Assembly (NCBI RefSeq): GCF_000784835.1
Contig: NZ_JSFH01000011.1
Location: forward strand, 85,174 to 149,173
Length of the DNA: 64,000 bases
Source: Thermotoga sp. Mc24
GTDB taxonomy: Bacteria > Thermotogota > Thermotogae > Thermotogales > Thermotogaceae
Direction: 5' to 3'
This document shows, piece after piece, positions 1 to 8,666 of this stretch. The notes below the pieces were generated by a model, which saw nothing but the letters and a program-made list of their open reading frames with translations, searched no databases and was not told the origin of the DNA. A program made the translations under genes and the position numbers. The first letter of the stretch is position 1. Every line of letters starts with the position of its first letter.

Positions 1-21
1 GAACCCATCAGGCAGGAAAAG

Positions 22-1170
22 ATGCACGAGTACAAAACGGTACTCCCAAAACTCCTCGTTCTGAGCCCCACATACGCCTGTAATCTGAACTGTGTTGGAT
101 GTTACGCGGGACTTTACGGTAGAAAATACGAACTCTCTCACGACGAAGTCAGAGACATCTTGAAACAGGCCAACGATCTGGGAATTTACTTCTTCATCAT
201 CACCGGTGGTGAACCCTTCTTCTGGCCTCACCTGATGGACATATTCGAAGAATTCAAAGACAGCTACTTCCTGGTCTACAGCAACGGAACTCTGATAAAA
301 GAAGAAACGGCCAAGAAACTCGCAGATCTTGGAAATGTGACGATCTCCATATCTGTGGAGGGTTTCGAAACTGACACAGACTGGAGAAGAGGAAGGGGAA
401 TATTCAAGAGAGTCCTCGAAGCCTGGGAAAGGCTCAGAAGACACGGTGTGATTTTCGGAGCTTCTGTGACGGCAACACGAATGAACCACGACACCATAAT
501 GAAGGATGAATTCTGGGACTTCCTCGAAGAACAGGGAGTTTCTTACGTGTGGGTATACCAGTTCATGCCTGTGGGAATGAATCCAACGATAGACCTCGTT
601 CCCACACCACAGCAGAGATACGAAAGATTCCAAAAACTTGAACAGCTCAGACTCAGCGGAAGATTCGCCTTCGTCGCCGACTTCTGGAACCACGGGTTCC
701 TCACCAACGGCTGTCTCGCAGCGGGTGCTAAGTACCTCCACATAAACGCGAAAGGTTACGTGGAACCCTGTGTCTTCCAGCAGTTCGCGGTGGACAGCAT
801 TCGCGAGAAAAAGCTCATCGACATTCTGAGATCGCCGTTCTTCGAAGCCTACAAGAGGATGATTCCTTACAGCGACAATCTCTTCAGACCGTGTCCGATA
901 ATTGACAACCCGAAAGTCTTCAGAGCCATGGTGAGAGCCTTCAACGCAAAACCACAGCACGAGGGATCCGAAAGGGTCATCACAGATCTTGCACCCGAGC
1001 TGGACAAACTCGCAGCCGAATGGAAGAAATACGCAGACAAACTCTGGTATGAAGAAGGTTACTCCGAAATCTATCCAGCCAACAGAGGAGTTTACAGCTA
1101 CGAAGTGAGAATGAGAAGATATGCAGACAAAGAAAAACTCCTCGCGGTGGACAAACGTTACAGGAACTGA
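22..1170 (+). CDS. Radical SAM/SPASM-type protein
   Basis: This is a radical S-adenosylmethionine enzyme. The CX3CX2C cluster motif (CNLNCVGC) lies at about residues 20-27 and is followed by the usual ITGGEP segment. The C-terminal third keeps further cysteines (NGCLAAG, EPCVFQ, RPCPI), which fits a SPASM-like extra iron-sulfur cluster as in AstB/ChuR-related maturases. The substrate cannot be read from the sequence. The frame stays open to the left window edge, and the ATG at 22 has only a weak AGGA-type site, so the true start may lie outside the window. It is followed after 15 bp by a TetR regulator on the same strand, which suggests one transcript. Confidence 0.8.
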   Translation: MHEYKTVLPKLLVLSPTYACNLNCVGCYAGLYGRKYELSHDEVRDILKQANDLGIYFFIITGGEPFFWPHLMDIFEEFKDSYFLVYSNGTLIKEETAKKLADLGNVTISISVEGFETDTDWRRGRGIFKRVLEAWERLRRHGVIFGASVTATRMNHDTIMKDEFWDFLEEQGVSYVWVYQFMPVGMNPTIDLVPTPQQRYERFQKLEQLRLSGRFAFVADFWNHGFLTNGCLAAGAKYLHINAKGYVEPCVFQQFAVDSIREKKLIDILRSPFFEAYKRMIPYSDNLFRPCPIIDNPKVFRAMVRAFNAKPQHEGSERVITDLAPELDKLAAEWKKYADKLWYEEGYSEIYPANRGVYSYEVRMRRYADKEKLLAVDKRYRN

Positions 1171-1185
1171 TGTGGAGGGATCGAA

Positions 1186-1758
1186 TTGAGCTCCGAAACA
1201 AGGAGGAAAATCCTCGAAGCGGCGAGGAAGGCATTCTCAAAATATGGCTACGATGGAGTCAGTATGGAAGAAATCGCACGTGAGGCCGGTGTGAAAAAGG
1301 CTCTCATCTACTACTATTTTCCAAGCAAGGACAAACTTTTTGAAGAGGTCTGGAGAGAAGCACTCGAGGAACTGGAGAGTCATCTTTTTTCCGTCACTGA
1401 AGAGACGAACTCCTACTTTGCGAAAATAAAAAAGTTTCTGAAGTCCTACGTCGACTTTGTTCTGAATAAGACCGTTTTGAACGAAATCATCGAGAAAGAA
1501 AAATCGACCGTCAGATTCGAGGAAGAAAAATGGTCGAAACTCAGAGAACGTTATGAAAGCTTTATAAAGCGAGTCGAAGAACTCATAGAAGAAGGGAAGA
1601 AACAAAACTACGTTTACAAAGATCTCGATTCCCGGGCTGCCGCGGAGCTGATAGTCAACTCGTTCGGAGACGTTCCAAAGGATAAAAGACTGCTTCAGAA
1701 CATCCAGGAAATGATACTCAGAGGATTGCTCAATGTGAAAACAGAAGAGGGGCGTTAG
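1186..1758 (+). CDS. TetR family transcriptional regulator
   Basis: The protein has 190 residues with an N-terminal TetR helix-turn-helix at about 5-50 (AFSKYGYDGVSMEEIAREAG, then ALIYYYFPSKDKLF). The charged, mainly helical C-terminal part is the presumed ligand and dimer domain. The start is a TTG at 1186 preceded by GGAGGGA at good spacing; no ATG fits. It lies 15 bp after the radical SAM gene and probably shares its transcript. The ligand is unknown. The stop codon sits in the loop of a 10-bp hairpin that separates it from the convergent pheT. Confidence 0.88.
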   Translation: MSSETRRKILEAARKAFSKYGYDGVSMEEIAREAGVKKALIYYYFPSKDKLFEEVWREALEELESHLFSVTEETNSYFAKIKKFLKSYVDFVLNKTVLNEIIEKEKSTVRFEEEKWSKLRERYESFIKRVEELIEEGKKQNYVYKDLDSRAAAELIVNSFGDVPKDKRLLQNIQEMILRGLLNVKTEEGR

Positions 1759-1767
1759 CCCCTCTTC
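1744..1767. terminator. Bidirectional hairpin between tetR and pheT
   Basis: A perfect 10-bp stem (GAAGAGGGGC with GCCCCTCTTC) and a GTTA loop lie between two convergent genes. The T-rich tails are weak on both sides, so this is a likely rather than certain intrinsic terminator. Confidence 0.6.
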
Positions 1768-1776
1768 ATCTTAATC

Positions 1777-4143
1777 TCAGAATCTTCTTCTTATTCCAAA
1801 CTCCTCTTCCGCTTTCTGTACCATCTCTTCGAAAATTCTGTTCACTTCTTCGTCGGTCAGAGTTCTTTCCGGGTGCCTGAACACCACATAGAATGTAACA
1901 CTCACCATATCCTCCGGGATTCCTCTTCCTTCATAGACATCAAACACTCCCACTTCCTCCACCAGATCTCCTCCACTCTCTCTGAAAAGCTCGATGATCT
2001 TCACAGACTCAAATCCCTTCGGAAGCAGGAAGGAGATATCTCTTCTCACAGCGGGAAATCTCGGTGTAGGCCTGTAGGCGGGTCTCTTCGATGCGCATTC
2101 TCTCAGAAGTTCCATGTCTACCTCGAAGAAGTAGGTATTCTCTTTCACATCGTACTCATCAAGGAGCTTTGGATCTACCATTCCAATAAAACCGATCTCC
2201 CAGTTTTCCACGTAGATACGAGCGGATCTGGTTGGGAACAATCCAGGTATCTTTGCGGCTCTGTATTCGACGTTCACTCCGAGTCTGAAGAAGAGTTCAT
2301 CGAGAACACCCTTGATTGTGTAGAAGGACACGTTTCTTTTATCGGTGTAGTCTCCCGGATTTTCCAATCCACAGCTCATGGCAGAAAGCGTCTCTATCTC
2401 CCTGAAATTTCCATTTTCCTCGAAGTAAACCTTTCCGATTTCGAAGAGCTTCAGATCTCTGTTCTGCCTCTTGAAATTTTCAGCGAGCACTTGTATAAGG
2501 CTGTAAAATTGTGACGTCCTCATCACATCCATATCTGAAACGATAGGATTGGAGAGAGTTATGGGTTCTCTACCCACCAGAGGCCATCTTTTAACCTTCT
2601 GGGAATCCACAAAAGAGAAAGTCACCACTTCATCGAAACCCATTCCTTTCATGAATTGAGAAATTTCCCTTCTGAAGAGCTGTTTCTCATCCCAGCCACG
2701 GTTTATTGCAGGAACGCTTATCACCTTCGATTCGACTTTCTCGTACCCGTAAATCCTTCCTATCTCTTCTATGAGGTCTATCTCCCTTTCAACGTCCGGT
2801 CTGAAGGTGGGAACAAGAACTTCGTAACTGTCTCCTCTGTCCTCCACCTGGAATTCAAGGTGTTTGAGAATATTGCCCGGCTCTTCAACTTTCGTTCCCA
2901 GTATCTTTTCGATTCTGGCTTTTCTGAGCATCACCTTTTTGGATTCTATCTTTCGAGGATAAACATCCCAGAATTTCCCAAGAACATGACCGCCGGCCAG
3001 CTTTTGAATCAATTCTGCAAGCCTCAAAGACACAAGTTCCACATCGTTCGGATCCACACCTCGTTCGAACCTGTAAGAAGACTCAGAACTGATTCCAAGC
3101 GCTTTGGATGCCTTTCTTATCCTCACAGGATCGAAGTAAGCCACTTCCAGCACCAGGTCTCTGGTGTCATCGTACACACCAGATTCCATTCCCCCCATGA
3201 TTCCGCCAAGTGCGAGGACGTTCTCACCGTCCGTTATCAGGACTTCTCCGCCCTTCAGCTCGTACTCCCTTTCGTCGAGCAGCAGGACTCTTTCTCCACC
3301 CTTTGCAGCCTTCACGATAATTCTTTTGTTTTTTAGCCTGTTCAGGTCGAACGCGTGAACGGGATGCCCCAGTTCGAGCATCACGTAGTTCGTGGCATCG
3401 ACCACGTTGTTCAAAGAACGAACCCCTGCCGCTACAAGCCTTGCTTTCATCCAGAGTGGCGAATCTTTCACGGTGACGCCTTTCATTATTCGAGCGGAGT
3501 ATCTCGGGCAACCCTCCACGTCTTCTATCTCCACATCGAACTGAACATCTTCATCCACAAAAGAAACATCGGGTTGAGGCTTTTTCAAAGGCCTTCCGCT
3601 GAGGGCAGAGAGTTCTCTTGCAACACCAATGATCGAAAGACAATCGGGTCTGTTCGGAGTTATCTCTATGTCCAAGACCCTTTCGTTGAGTCCGTATTTC
3701 TCTATCACGTTCACACCGAGTTCCACGGGTTCAGGGAAACGATAAACCCGGTCGGATTTTTCCTCAAGACCCAGTTCTTCAAGTGAGCAAAGCATGCCCT
3801 CCGAGACGACTCCTTTGAATTCACGAGGCTCTATTTTGAGGCCGTTGTTCAGAGTGGCTCCTTCGAGAGCCAGTATGACGTAATCCCCCTCGTTCACAGT
3901 CTTATCGGCTGTGATGACCGTGTAGATCCTTTTTCCGGTGTCCACCTTGCACACGATGATCTTTTCTGAGGCGGGATGATCAAGCCGTTCTATCACCTTC
4001 GCTGTGATTATCTCTCCGGAGACACTGAACGGTCTCAGAATATCTTCCACACTCGTTCCAGAAAAAGTGAGTCTTTCCGCTATCTGCTCAATGTCCCAAT
4101 CGAGATCTATGAATTCTCTGAGCCAGGATTCGGGAACTCTCAC
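1777..4143 (-). CDS. pheT: Phenylalanyl-tRNA synthetase beta chain
   Basis: This is the beta subunit of the (alpha-beta)2 phenylalanyl-tRNA synthetase, 788 residues and normal for bacteria. In order it shows a tRNA-binding OB domain (about 40-150, with DHPASEKIIVCKVD), the B3/4 editing region, the B5 region, the inactive synthetase-like core, and a C-terminal FDX-ACB anticodon-binding domain (about 695-788). The start is a GTG (VRVPESW) behind GGGGGTG. It follows pheS by 15 bp and is surely co-transcribed with it. Confidence 0.97.
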   Translation of the reverse strand: MRVPESWLREFIDLDWDIEQIAERLTFSGTSVEDILRPFSVSGEIITAKVIERLDHPASEKIIVCKVDTGKRIYTVITADKTVNEGDYVILALEGATLNNGLKIEPREFKGVVSEGMLCSLEELGLEEKSDRVYRFPEPVELGVNVIEKYGLNERVLDIEITPNRPDCLSIIGVARELSALSGRPLKKPQPDVSFVDEDVQFDVEIEDVEGCPRYSARIMKGVTVKDSPLWMKARLVAAGVRSLNNVVDATNYVMLELGHPVHAFDLNRLKNKRIIVKAAKGGERVLLLDEREYELKGGEVLITDGENVLALGGIMGGMESGVYDDTRDLVLEVAYFDPVRIRKASKALGISSESSYRFERGVDPNDVELVSLRLAELIQKLAGGHVLGKFWDVYPRKIESKKVMLRKARIEKILGTKVEEPGNILKHLEFQVEDRGDSYEVLVPTFRPDVEREIDLIEEIGRIYGYEKVESKVISVPAINRGWDEKQLFRREISQFMKGMGFDEVVTFSFVDSQKVKRWPLVGREPITLSNPIVSDMDVMRTSQFYSLIQVLAENFKRQNRDLKLFEIGKVYFEENGNFREIETLSAMSCGLENPGDYTDKRNVSFYTIKGVLDELFFRLGVNVEYRAAKIPGLFPTRSARIYVENWEIGFIGMVDPKLLDEYDVKENTYFFEVDMELLRECASKRPAYRPTPRFPAVRRDISFLLPKGFESVKIIELFRESGGDLVEEVGVFDVYEGRGIPEDMVSVTFYVVFRHPERTLTDEEVNRIFEEMVQKAEEEFGIRRRF

Positions 4144-4158
4144 CTCATCACACCCCCA

Positions 4159-5136
4159 TCAATAGCTGCTGAGAAATCTCACGTCGTTTCTGACGAACTC
4201 TCTTATGTCCGTTATGCCGTACTTCAACATGGCGATCCTTTCCACTCCCATTCCGAACGCGTAACCCGTCCATTCTTCCGGATCGTATCCTACGTTCAAA
4301 AAGACGTTTGGATCCACCATCCCCGCTCCCAAAATCTCCAACCATCCGTAACCAGAAAGATAGACATCCACTTCGAAACTCGGCTCTGTGAATGGGAAAA
4401 AGCTCGGTCTCAAACGAACTCTCGCGTTCTTGCCGAACATTCTTCGCGCGAACTCTTCGAGTGTGAATTTCAAATGAGCCACGCTGAGATCTCTATCCAC
4501 ATGCAATCCTTCCACCTGATGGAACATGGGAAGGTGCGTCGCATCGTAGTCTCTTCTGTAAACTTTTCCGGGCGATATGATAGCGATGGGGGGTTTTCTC
4601 TCGAGCATCGTTCTGATCTGGACAGGAGAAGTGTGGGTTCTGAGAAGGAGATCATCCGTTATGTAGAAAGAATCGTGTTCGTCCCTGGCTGGATGCCATT
4701 CCGGTGTGTTCAGCGCGTCGAAGTTGTGCCAGGTTGTTTCGATTTCCGGCCCCTCTACCACATCGAATCCCATCGATACAAAGATCCTCTCTATCTCTTC
4801 CATAACCTTCAAGACAGGGTGAGAATGTCCCAGTTTCCTCCTTGCTCCCGGTATCGTGACGTCTATTCTCATTTTTTCCATCTTTTCCTGTTCGAGAAGC
4901 TTTTGAATTTGCTGTTTCTTTTCCTCGAAGAGTTTTTCTATCTTCTCACGGAGTTCGTTCACTCTTTTACCGTAGGCGGGTCTTTCTTCAGGAGGGAGAT
5001 TCTTGAGATTTTTCATCAATTCTGTGATCTTGCCCTTCTTTCCGAGAAATTCTATCCTGAAACTTTCCAGCTCCTGAACATTCGATATCTTTGATAATTT
5101 CTCGAGGGCTTCCTTCTCGACGACTTCTATCTCCAT
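4159..5136 (-). CDS. pheS: Phenylalanyl-tRNA synthetase alpha chain
   Basis: This is the catalytic alpha subunit. An N-terminal coiled-coil (about 1-85) is followed by the class II synthetase core, with motif 2 around [17 protein letters not shown] and motif 3 at [10 protein letters not shown] near the C-terminus. At 325 residues it is slightly short because the coiled-coil is compact. The ATG at 5136 has AGGGGGT upstream. The gene begins only 28 bp after the 3' end of tRNA-Ser(CGA), and no clear promoter lies between, so read-through from the tRNA promoter is plausible. Confidence 0.97.
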   Translation of the reverse strand: MEIEVVEKEALEKLSKISNVQELESFRIEFLGKKGKITELMKNLKNLPPEERPAYGKRVNELREKIEKLFEEKKQQIQKLLEQEKMEKMRIDVTIPGARRKLGHSHPVLKVMEEIERIFVSMGFDVVEGPEIETTWHNFDALNTPEWHPARDEHDSFYITDDLLLRTHTSPVQIRTMLERKPPIAIISPGKVYRRDYDATHLPMFHQVEGLHVDRDLSVAHLKFTLEEFARRMFGKNARVRLRPSFFPFTEPSFEVDVYLSGYGWLEILGAGMVDPNVFLNVGYDPEEWTGYAFGMGVERIAMLKYGITDIREFVRNDVRFLSSY

Positions 5137-5164
5137 CTCTCATACCCCCTGTTATACAAAAAAA

Positions 5165-5253
5165 TGGCGGAGGCGGTGGGACTCGAACCCACAAGGGCCT
5201 CACGGCCCACCGGTTTTCGAGACCGGCTCCTTAGCCAGTTCGGACACGCCTCC
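5165..5253 (-). tRNA. tRNA-Ser (anticodon CGA), CCA encoded
   Basis: Read on the minus strand, the acceptor arm GGAGGCG pairs with CGCCTCC, followed by discriminator G and an encoded CCA. The anticodon stem-loop CCGGT-CTCGAAA-ACCGG gives anticodon CGA (codon UCG). A long variable arm typical of class II tRNAs is present, and the T loop contains GTTCGAGTC. Seven T residues follow the CCA directly. Confidence 0.96.
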
Positions 5254-5271
5254 GCGTCCTTCCATCTTCAT

Positions 5272-5300
5272 ATTTTATTTCATTTCGCCGCTAATTTCAA
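5272..5300 (-). promoter_or_regulatory. Promoter of tRNA-Ser, inside the 3' end of adh
   Basis: On the minus strand TTGAAA (5295-5300) and TAAAAT (5272-5277) are separated by exactly 17 bp, which is a good sigma-70-type match. Transcription would start about 12 bp before the mature tRNA. The -35 box lies within the last codons of the upstream alcohol dehydrogenase. Confidence 0.65.
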
Positions 5301-6467
5301 TATTTCACGAACGTCTTCTCTTTCGAGCACCATTATTCTTCCCAAACTCGCTCCCTTGGGTTTCAGATTCTTTTCCACAAGGAGCATGACGTTGTCCACG
5401 ATCTTGTCTATATCTTCCTCTGGAATTCCCGCATCCCTGAGGGATACAGGAGCTCCCACCTTCTTCAGCCAGTTTTTGAAAGCCTCGATCCCTTTCAGAA
5501 TCAGTTCCTCACCTTCACCTTCAAGTCCAAAGATCTTCCTTGCAAACCTTTCGAACTGCGCAGGATTCTCTCTGTACACGTACTTCATCCATGCCGGAAA
5601 CACAATGGCGAGACCCGCTCCGTGTGCGATGTCGTAGAGAGCGCTGAGAGAGTGCTCGATCCTGTGGCAAGCCCACTCTCCGCCCCTTCTTCCAACCGCC
5701 ATCGTTCCATTGAGAGCGATCGTTGCAGACCACGCGAGATTTGCCCTTGCTTCGTAGTCGTCTGGTTTCTCTATCAACCTTTCTGTCATTTTCATGATCG
5801 TTCTGATAGTACCTTCCGCTATTTCGTTGGAGATCTCAGGACTGCTCCCATCGAAATAGTACTCGAGAATGTGTGAGATCGCATCCACAGCACCATAAAC
5901 TGTTTGTTCTTTTGGAAGAGTGAATTGAACAGATGGATCGATTATGGATACTTTTGGATAGAGAGCCTTTGAACTCACTCCATATTTTTCTTTCGTTTTC
6001 TCGTTCGTTATCACGGCGTTACCGTTCATCTCCGTTCCTGTTGCCGAAATTGTGAGTACATCGAAAACAGGAAGAGCTCTCTCGATCTGGTATTCACCAA
6101 TGAAAGCATCCCATATGTCACCCTCGTAGAGAGCACCGGCTGCTACCGCTTTTGCAGAATCCACAACGCTTCCCCCACCGACTCCAAGAACGGCCTCCAC
6201 CTTTTCTCTCTTTGCCACCTCAACAGCTTCATAGACCTTGGAGAGAACTGGATTCGGCTTGACACCAGATACTTCTATCCATTCTATTCCGTGCTTTTTC
6301 AGTGAATCGACAACCTGATCATAGACACCGTTTCTCTTTATCGATCCACCACCGTAGAGGAAAAGAATCTTTCTGATTCCTGCGCTTTTTATTTCTTCTC
6401 CTATTTTTGGAATCGTTCCTCTTCCAAAGACGATCTTCGTGGGATTGTGGAAGACGAAGTTCTCCAT
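5280..6467 (-). CDS. Iron-type alcohol dehydrogenase (butanol dehydrogenase-like)
   Basis: This is a group III, iron-containing NAD(P)-dependent alcohol dehydrogenase of 395 residues. The dinucleotide-binding GGGS sits at 97-100, and the metal ligands are visible as D195, H199, H268 and H282 (in AVDAISH, ACHRIEH and IAHG). The family interconverts aldehydes or ketones and alcohols in the cytoplasm; this subgroup resembles BdhA/YqhD-like enzymes. The ATG follows GGAGGTGG. It lies 38 bp after the uracil-type permease and probably shares its transcript. The physiological substrate is not evident. Confidence 0.93.
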   Translation of the reverse strand: MENFVFHNPTKIVFGRGTIPKIGEEIKSAGIRKILFLYGGGSIKRNGVYDQVVDSLKKHGIEWIEVSGVKPNPVLSKVYEAVEVAKREKVEAVLGVGGGSVVDSAKAVAAGALYEGDIWDAFIGEYQIERALPVFDVLTISATGTEMNGNAVITNEKTKEKYGVSSKALYPKVSIIDPSVQFTLPKEQTVYGAVDAISHILEYYFDGSSPEISNEIAEGTIRTIMKMTERLIEKPDDYEARANLAWSATIALNGTMAVGRRGGEWACHRIEHSLSALYDIAHGAGLAIVFPAWMKYVYRENPAQFERFARKIFGLEGEGEELILKGIEAFKNWLKKVGAPVSLRDAGIPEEDIDKIVDNVMLLVEKNLKPKGASLGRIMVLEREDVREILKLAAK

Positions 6468-6505
6468 CGATTACCACCTCCTCATTTCGATTGTATCACG
6501 ATAAC

Positions 6506-7705
6506 TCAATCCCTATCTGGAAGGATCAGGTTCAGGAAGATGCCTACGAGGGCAGCAAGTCCTATTCCCTTCAATTCAACTCTACCTACCTTCAAAACCG
6601 CACCACCGATACCCACAGTGAGCATCAGGGCAGTGATCATGAGGTTTCTCGGTTTGGAAAAATCCACTTCCGCGTTCACCATGGTTCTCACACCAATAGA
6701 GGTGATCATACCGAAGAGAATGAGGCTCACTCCACCCATCACCGCCTGAGGAATCGTCTGGAGGATCGCGCCGAACTTCGACACAAAGGCAGCGAATATG
6801 GCCACAAGAGCGGCTCCTCTGAGAACGGAAGGATCGTACACTCTCGTGAGGGCCAGCACTCCCGTGTTTTCACTGTAAGTGGTGTTCGCAGGACCTCCAA
6901 GAAGACCGGCCACAGCCGTTGCAAGTCCATCACCGAGGAGTGTTCTATGAAGACCAGGTTTGTCGAAGAAATTCTTTCCGACAACCGCTCCGTTGGTAGT
7001 GATGTCTCCAAGATGTTCCATGAAGGTGGCAAGGGTCACCGGAACGACCATGAATATCGCTCCGTAATCGAACTTTGGGAGCATCACTTTCGGTACGCTG
7101 AAGAGAGGGGTGTTCAATATCGCACTGGTGTCGATCTTTCCCATGAAAAGCCCCGCGATGTATCCAACAACGACTCCTGTGATCACCGGAACCATGCTGA
7201 AGAATCCCCTCGTCATGGTTGAGACGAAAACGACAGTGGCTATGACGATGAGGGCGAGTGGCCAGTCACTCGATGCCATCTGGATGGCAACGGGGCTGAG
7301 TGTGAGTCCTATCACCATGATCATACTTCCGGTGACAACAGGAGGGAGAATCTTTTTCACCTTTTCTGGGCCAACTGCCTTCACTATAAGAGCGTACAGA
7401 GCATAGAACAGACCTGCCACGAAGATTCCGCCCGTCGCGTAGGCGAGATCTCCATAGATCTCTTTCACTGCCAATATTGGAGCGATGAAGGCAAAGCTCG
7501 ACCCAAGAAAGACGGGCACAATTCCACCGGTCACAAAATGGAAGATGAGCGTGCCGACTCCCGCGGTGAGGAGCGCCACAAGAGGATCGAGCCCCGTGAT
7601 GAGAGGAACCAACACAGTGGCACCGAACATGGCCACGAAGTGCTGAAGTGCCAGCAGGAACCATCTCCATCCACTGACCTTGGTAACCGCTCCTTCGAAC
7701 TCCAT
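6506..7705 (-). CDS. NCS2 family uracil/xanthine permease
   Basis: This inner-membrane permease of the nucleobase:cation symporter-2 family has 399 residues and about 12-14 membrane segments. The N-terminal [18 protein letters not shown] segment is characteristic of UraA-like carriers, and the central AEN-like motif region ([13 protein letters not shown]) is kept. The start is the ATG at 7705 behind GGAGGTGTTCTC; an in-frame upstream Met is less well placed. Uracil is the likely substrate but xanthine is not excluded. No promoter is obvious between the gene and the terminator-like hairpin 19 bp upstream. Confidence 0.9.
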   Translation of the reverse strand: MEFEGAVTKVSGWRWFLLALQHFVAMFGATVLVPLITGLDPLVALLTAGVGTLIFHFVTGGIVPVFLGSSFAFIAPILAVKEIYGDLAYATGGIFVAGLFYALYALIVKAVGPEKVKKILPPVVTGSMIMVIGLTLSPVAIQMASSDWPLALIVIATVVFVSTMTRGFFSMVPVITGVVVGYIAGLFMGKIDTSAILNTPLFSVPKVMLPKFDYGAIFMVVPVTLATFMEHLGDITTNGAVVGKNFFDKPGLHRTLLGDGLATAVAGLLGGPANTTYSENTGVLALTRVYDPSVLRGAALVAIFAAFVSKFGAILQTIPQAVMGGVSLILFGMITSIGVRTMVNAEVDFSKPRNLMITALMLTVGIGGAVLKVGRVELKGIGLAALVGIFLNLILPDRD

Positions 7706-7723
7706 GAGAACACCTCCTGACAT

Positions 7724-7754
7724 TTAAAAATAAAGGCTCTTTGAAAAGAGCCTT
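7724..7754 (-). terminator. Intrinsic terminator after wecG/tagA gene
   Basis: A 9-bp stem AAGGCTCTT/AAGAGCCTT with a four-base loop is followed on the minus strand by a T-rich run (TTTATTTTT). It lies just upstream of the uracil permease gene. Confidence 0.8.
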
Positions 7755-8485
7755 CAGTTTCTGTTTTTCAATTTTTCTCTCAAAACGAAGAAGACGAACT
7801 TTGAAACCTGAACGGGAACTTTTCTTTTACTCAAAGGAGACTGGAAAAACCTGTAAAGCCACTCCAGGTTCATCCTCTGAACCCACTCCGGTGCGCGTTT
7901 CTTTTTGCCCGATACGACGTCTATGGATCCTCCAACTCCCATGGCGAGCTTCACGTTCAGCTGTGGAAAGTTCCTGTATATCCACTCTTCCTGACGGGGA
8001 ACACCCATTCCGACGAAGAGAAGATCGGTCGAGTTTCTGTTTATGTCTTCAACGATCTTCGGTGATTCTTTTTCGAAGAAGAAGCCATCGTGACAGCCCA
8101 CAACCTTCACTCCCGATTTCTCCAGCACTTCTTTTGCCTTTTCAACGATTTCCTTTTTCGTTCCAAGAAGATACACCTTCCAACCTTTTTCCTTTGATCT
8201 TTCACAGAGGTGCTTCATGATCTCTATTCCAGGCAGTCTCTCGGTCATCTCTCCCGTGAGGGTTTTCATGGCCCAGACAACACCAAAACCATCAGGTACA
8301 ACGAGGTCTGCAGAGTTCACGATAGCCCTATATCCTGCATCTTCTATGGCCTGCAATAGAATCGAAGCGTTCATGGTAACAACAAAGGTTTTGATGTTCT
8401 TCTCTATTCTCTCTTCGATTGTGTTCAGAAATTCCCGTCTTGTCCCAGATAAAACCTTCGTTCCGAAAAGTTCGATCTCTTTCAC
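7754..8485 (-). CDS. WecG/TagA family N-acetylmannosaminyl-type glycosyltransferase (GT26)
   Basis: The protein has 243 residues and the GT26 family features VPDGFGVVWA (substrate pocket with a key Asp) and GVPRQEEWI near the C-terminal half. Known members transfer ManNAc or ManNAcA from UDP-sugars to undecaprenyl-linked intermediates for teichoic acid or polysaccharide synthesis at the membrane. I place the start at the GTG at 8485 (VKEIELFG), which has GGAGG eight bases upstream. A longer frame would run into tRNA-Leu and is rejected. It probably belongs to a surface-polysaccharide route together with the WecA-like gene at 24.4 kb. Confidence 0.9.
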   Translation of the reverse strand: MKEIELFGTKVLSGTRREFLNTIEERIEKNIKTFVVTMNASILLQAIEDAGYRAIVNSADLVVPDGFGVVWAMKTLTGEMTERLPGIEIMKHLCERSKEKGWKVYLLGTKKEIVEKAKEVLEKSGVKVVGCHDGFFFEKESPKIVEDINRNSTDLLFVGMGVPRQEEWIYRNFPQLNVKLAMGVGGSIDVVSGKKKRAPEWVQRMNLEWLYRFFQSPLSKRKVPVQVSKFVFFVLREKLKNRN

Positions 8486-8532
8486 CCCGTTTTCCTCCAA
8501 AAAAAAGCGGAGGGAAGACCTCCGCTTTCTGC

Positions 8533-8619
8533 TGGTGCCGAGGGCGGGACTTGAACCCGCACGGGGAAACCCCCACATGATCCTGAGTCATGCGCGTCTG
8601 CCAGTTCCGCCACCTCGGC
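8533..8619 (-). tRNA. tRNA-Leu (anticodon CAG), CCA encoded
   Basis: On the minus strand GCCGAGG pairs with CCTCGGC, followed by discriminator A and an encoded CCA. The anticodon stem-loop CATGA-CTCAGGA-TCATG gives CAG (codon CUG). The long variable arm is G/C-paired (GTGGGGG...CCCCGT), and the T loop contains GTTCAAGTC. Confidence 0.96.
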
Positions 8620-8637
8620 ACTCCTCTCCGTTCAGAT

Positions 8638-8666
8638 AGTTTAGCACCTTCTTCCGCGAGCGTCAA
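8638..8666 (-). promoter_or_regulatory. Promoter of tRNA-Leu
   Basis: TTGACG (8661-8666) and TAAACT (8638-8643) lie 17 bp apart on the minus strand. The start would fall about 12 bp before the tRNA. The -35 box overlaps the stop codon of the RND exporter gene. Confidence 0.7.

Noticed and set aside
3976..5094. Plus-strand open frame of 372 codons across the pheT-pheS border
   Set aside because: It is antisense to two well-conserved synthetase genes, with no start signal and no recognisable domain.
8486..8578. Longer start for the GT26 glycosyltransferase
   Set aside because: The extra codons overlap tRNA-Leu and have no ribosome site.
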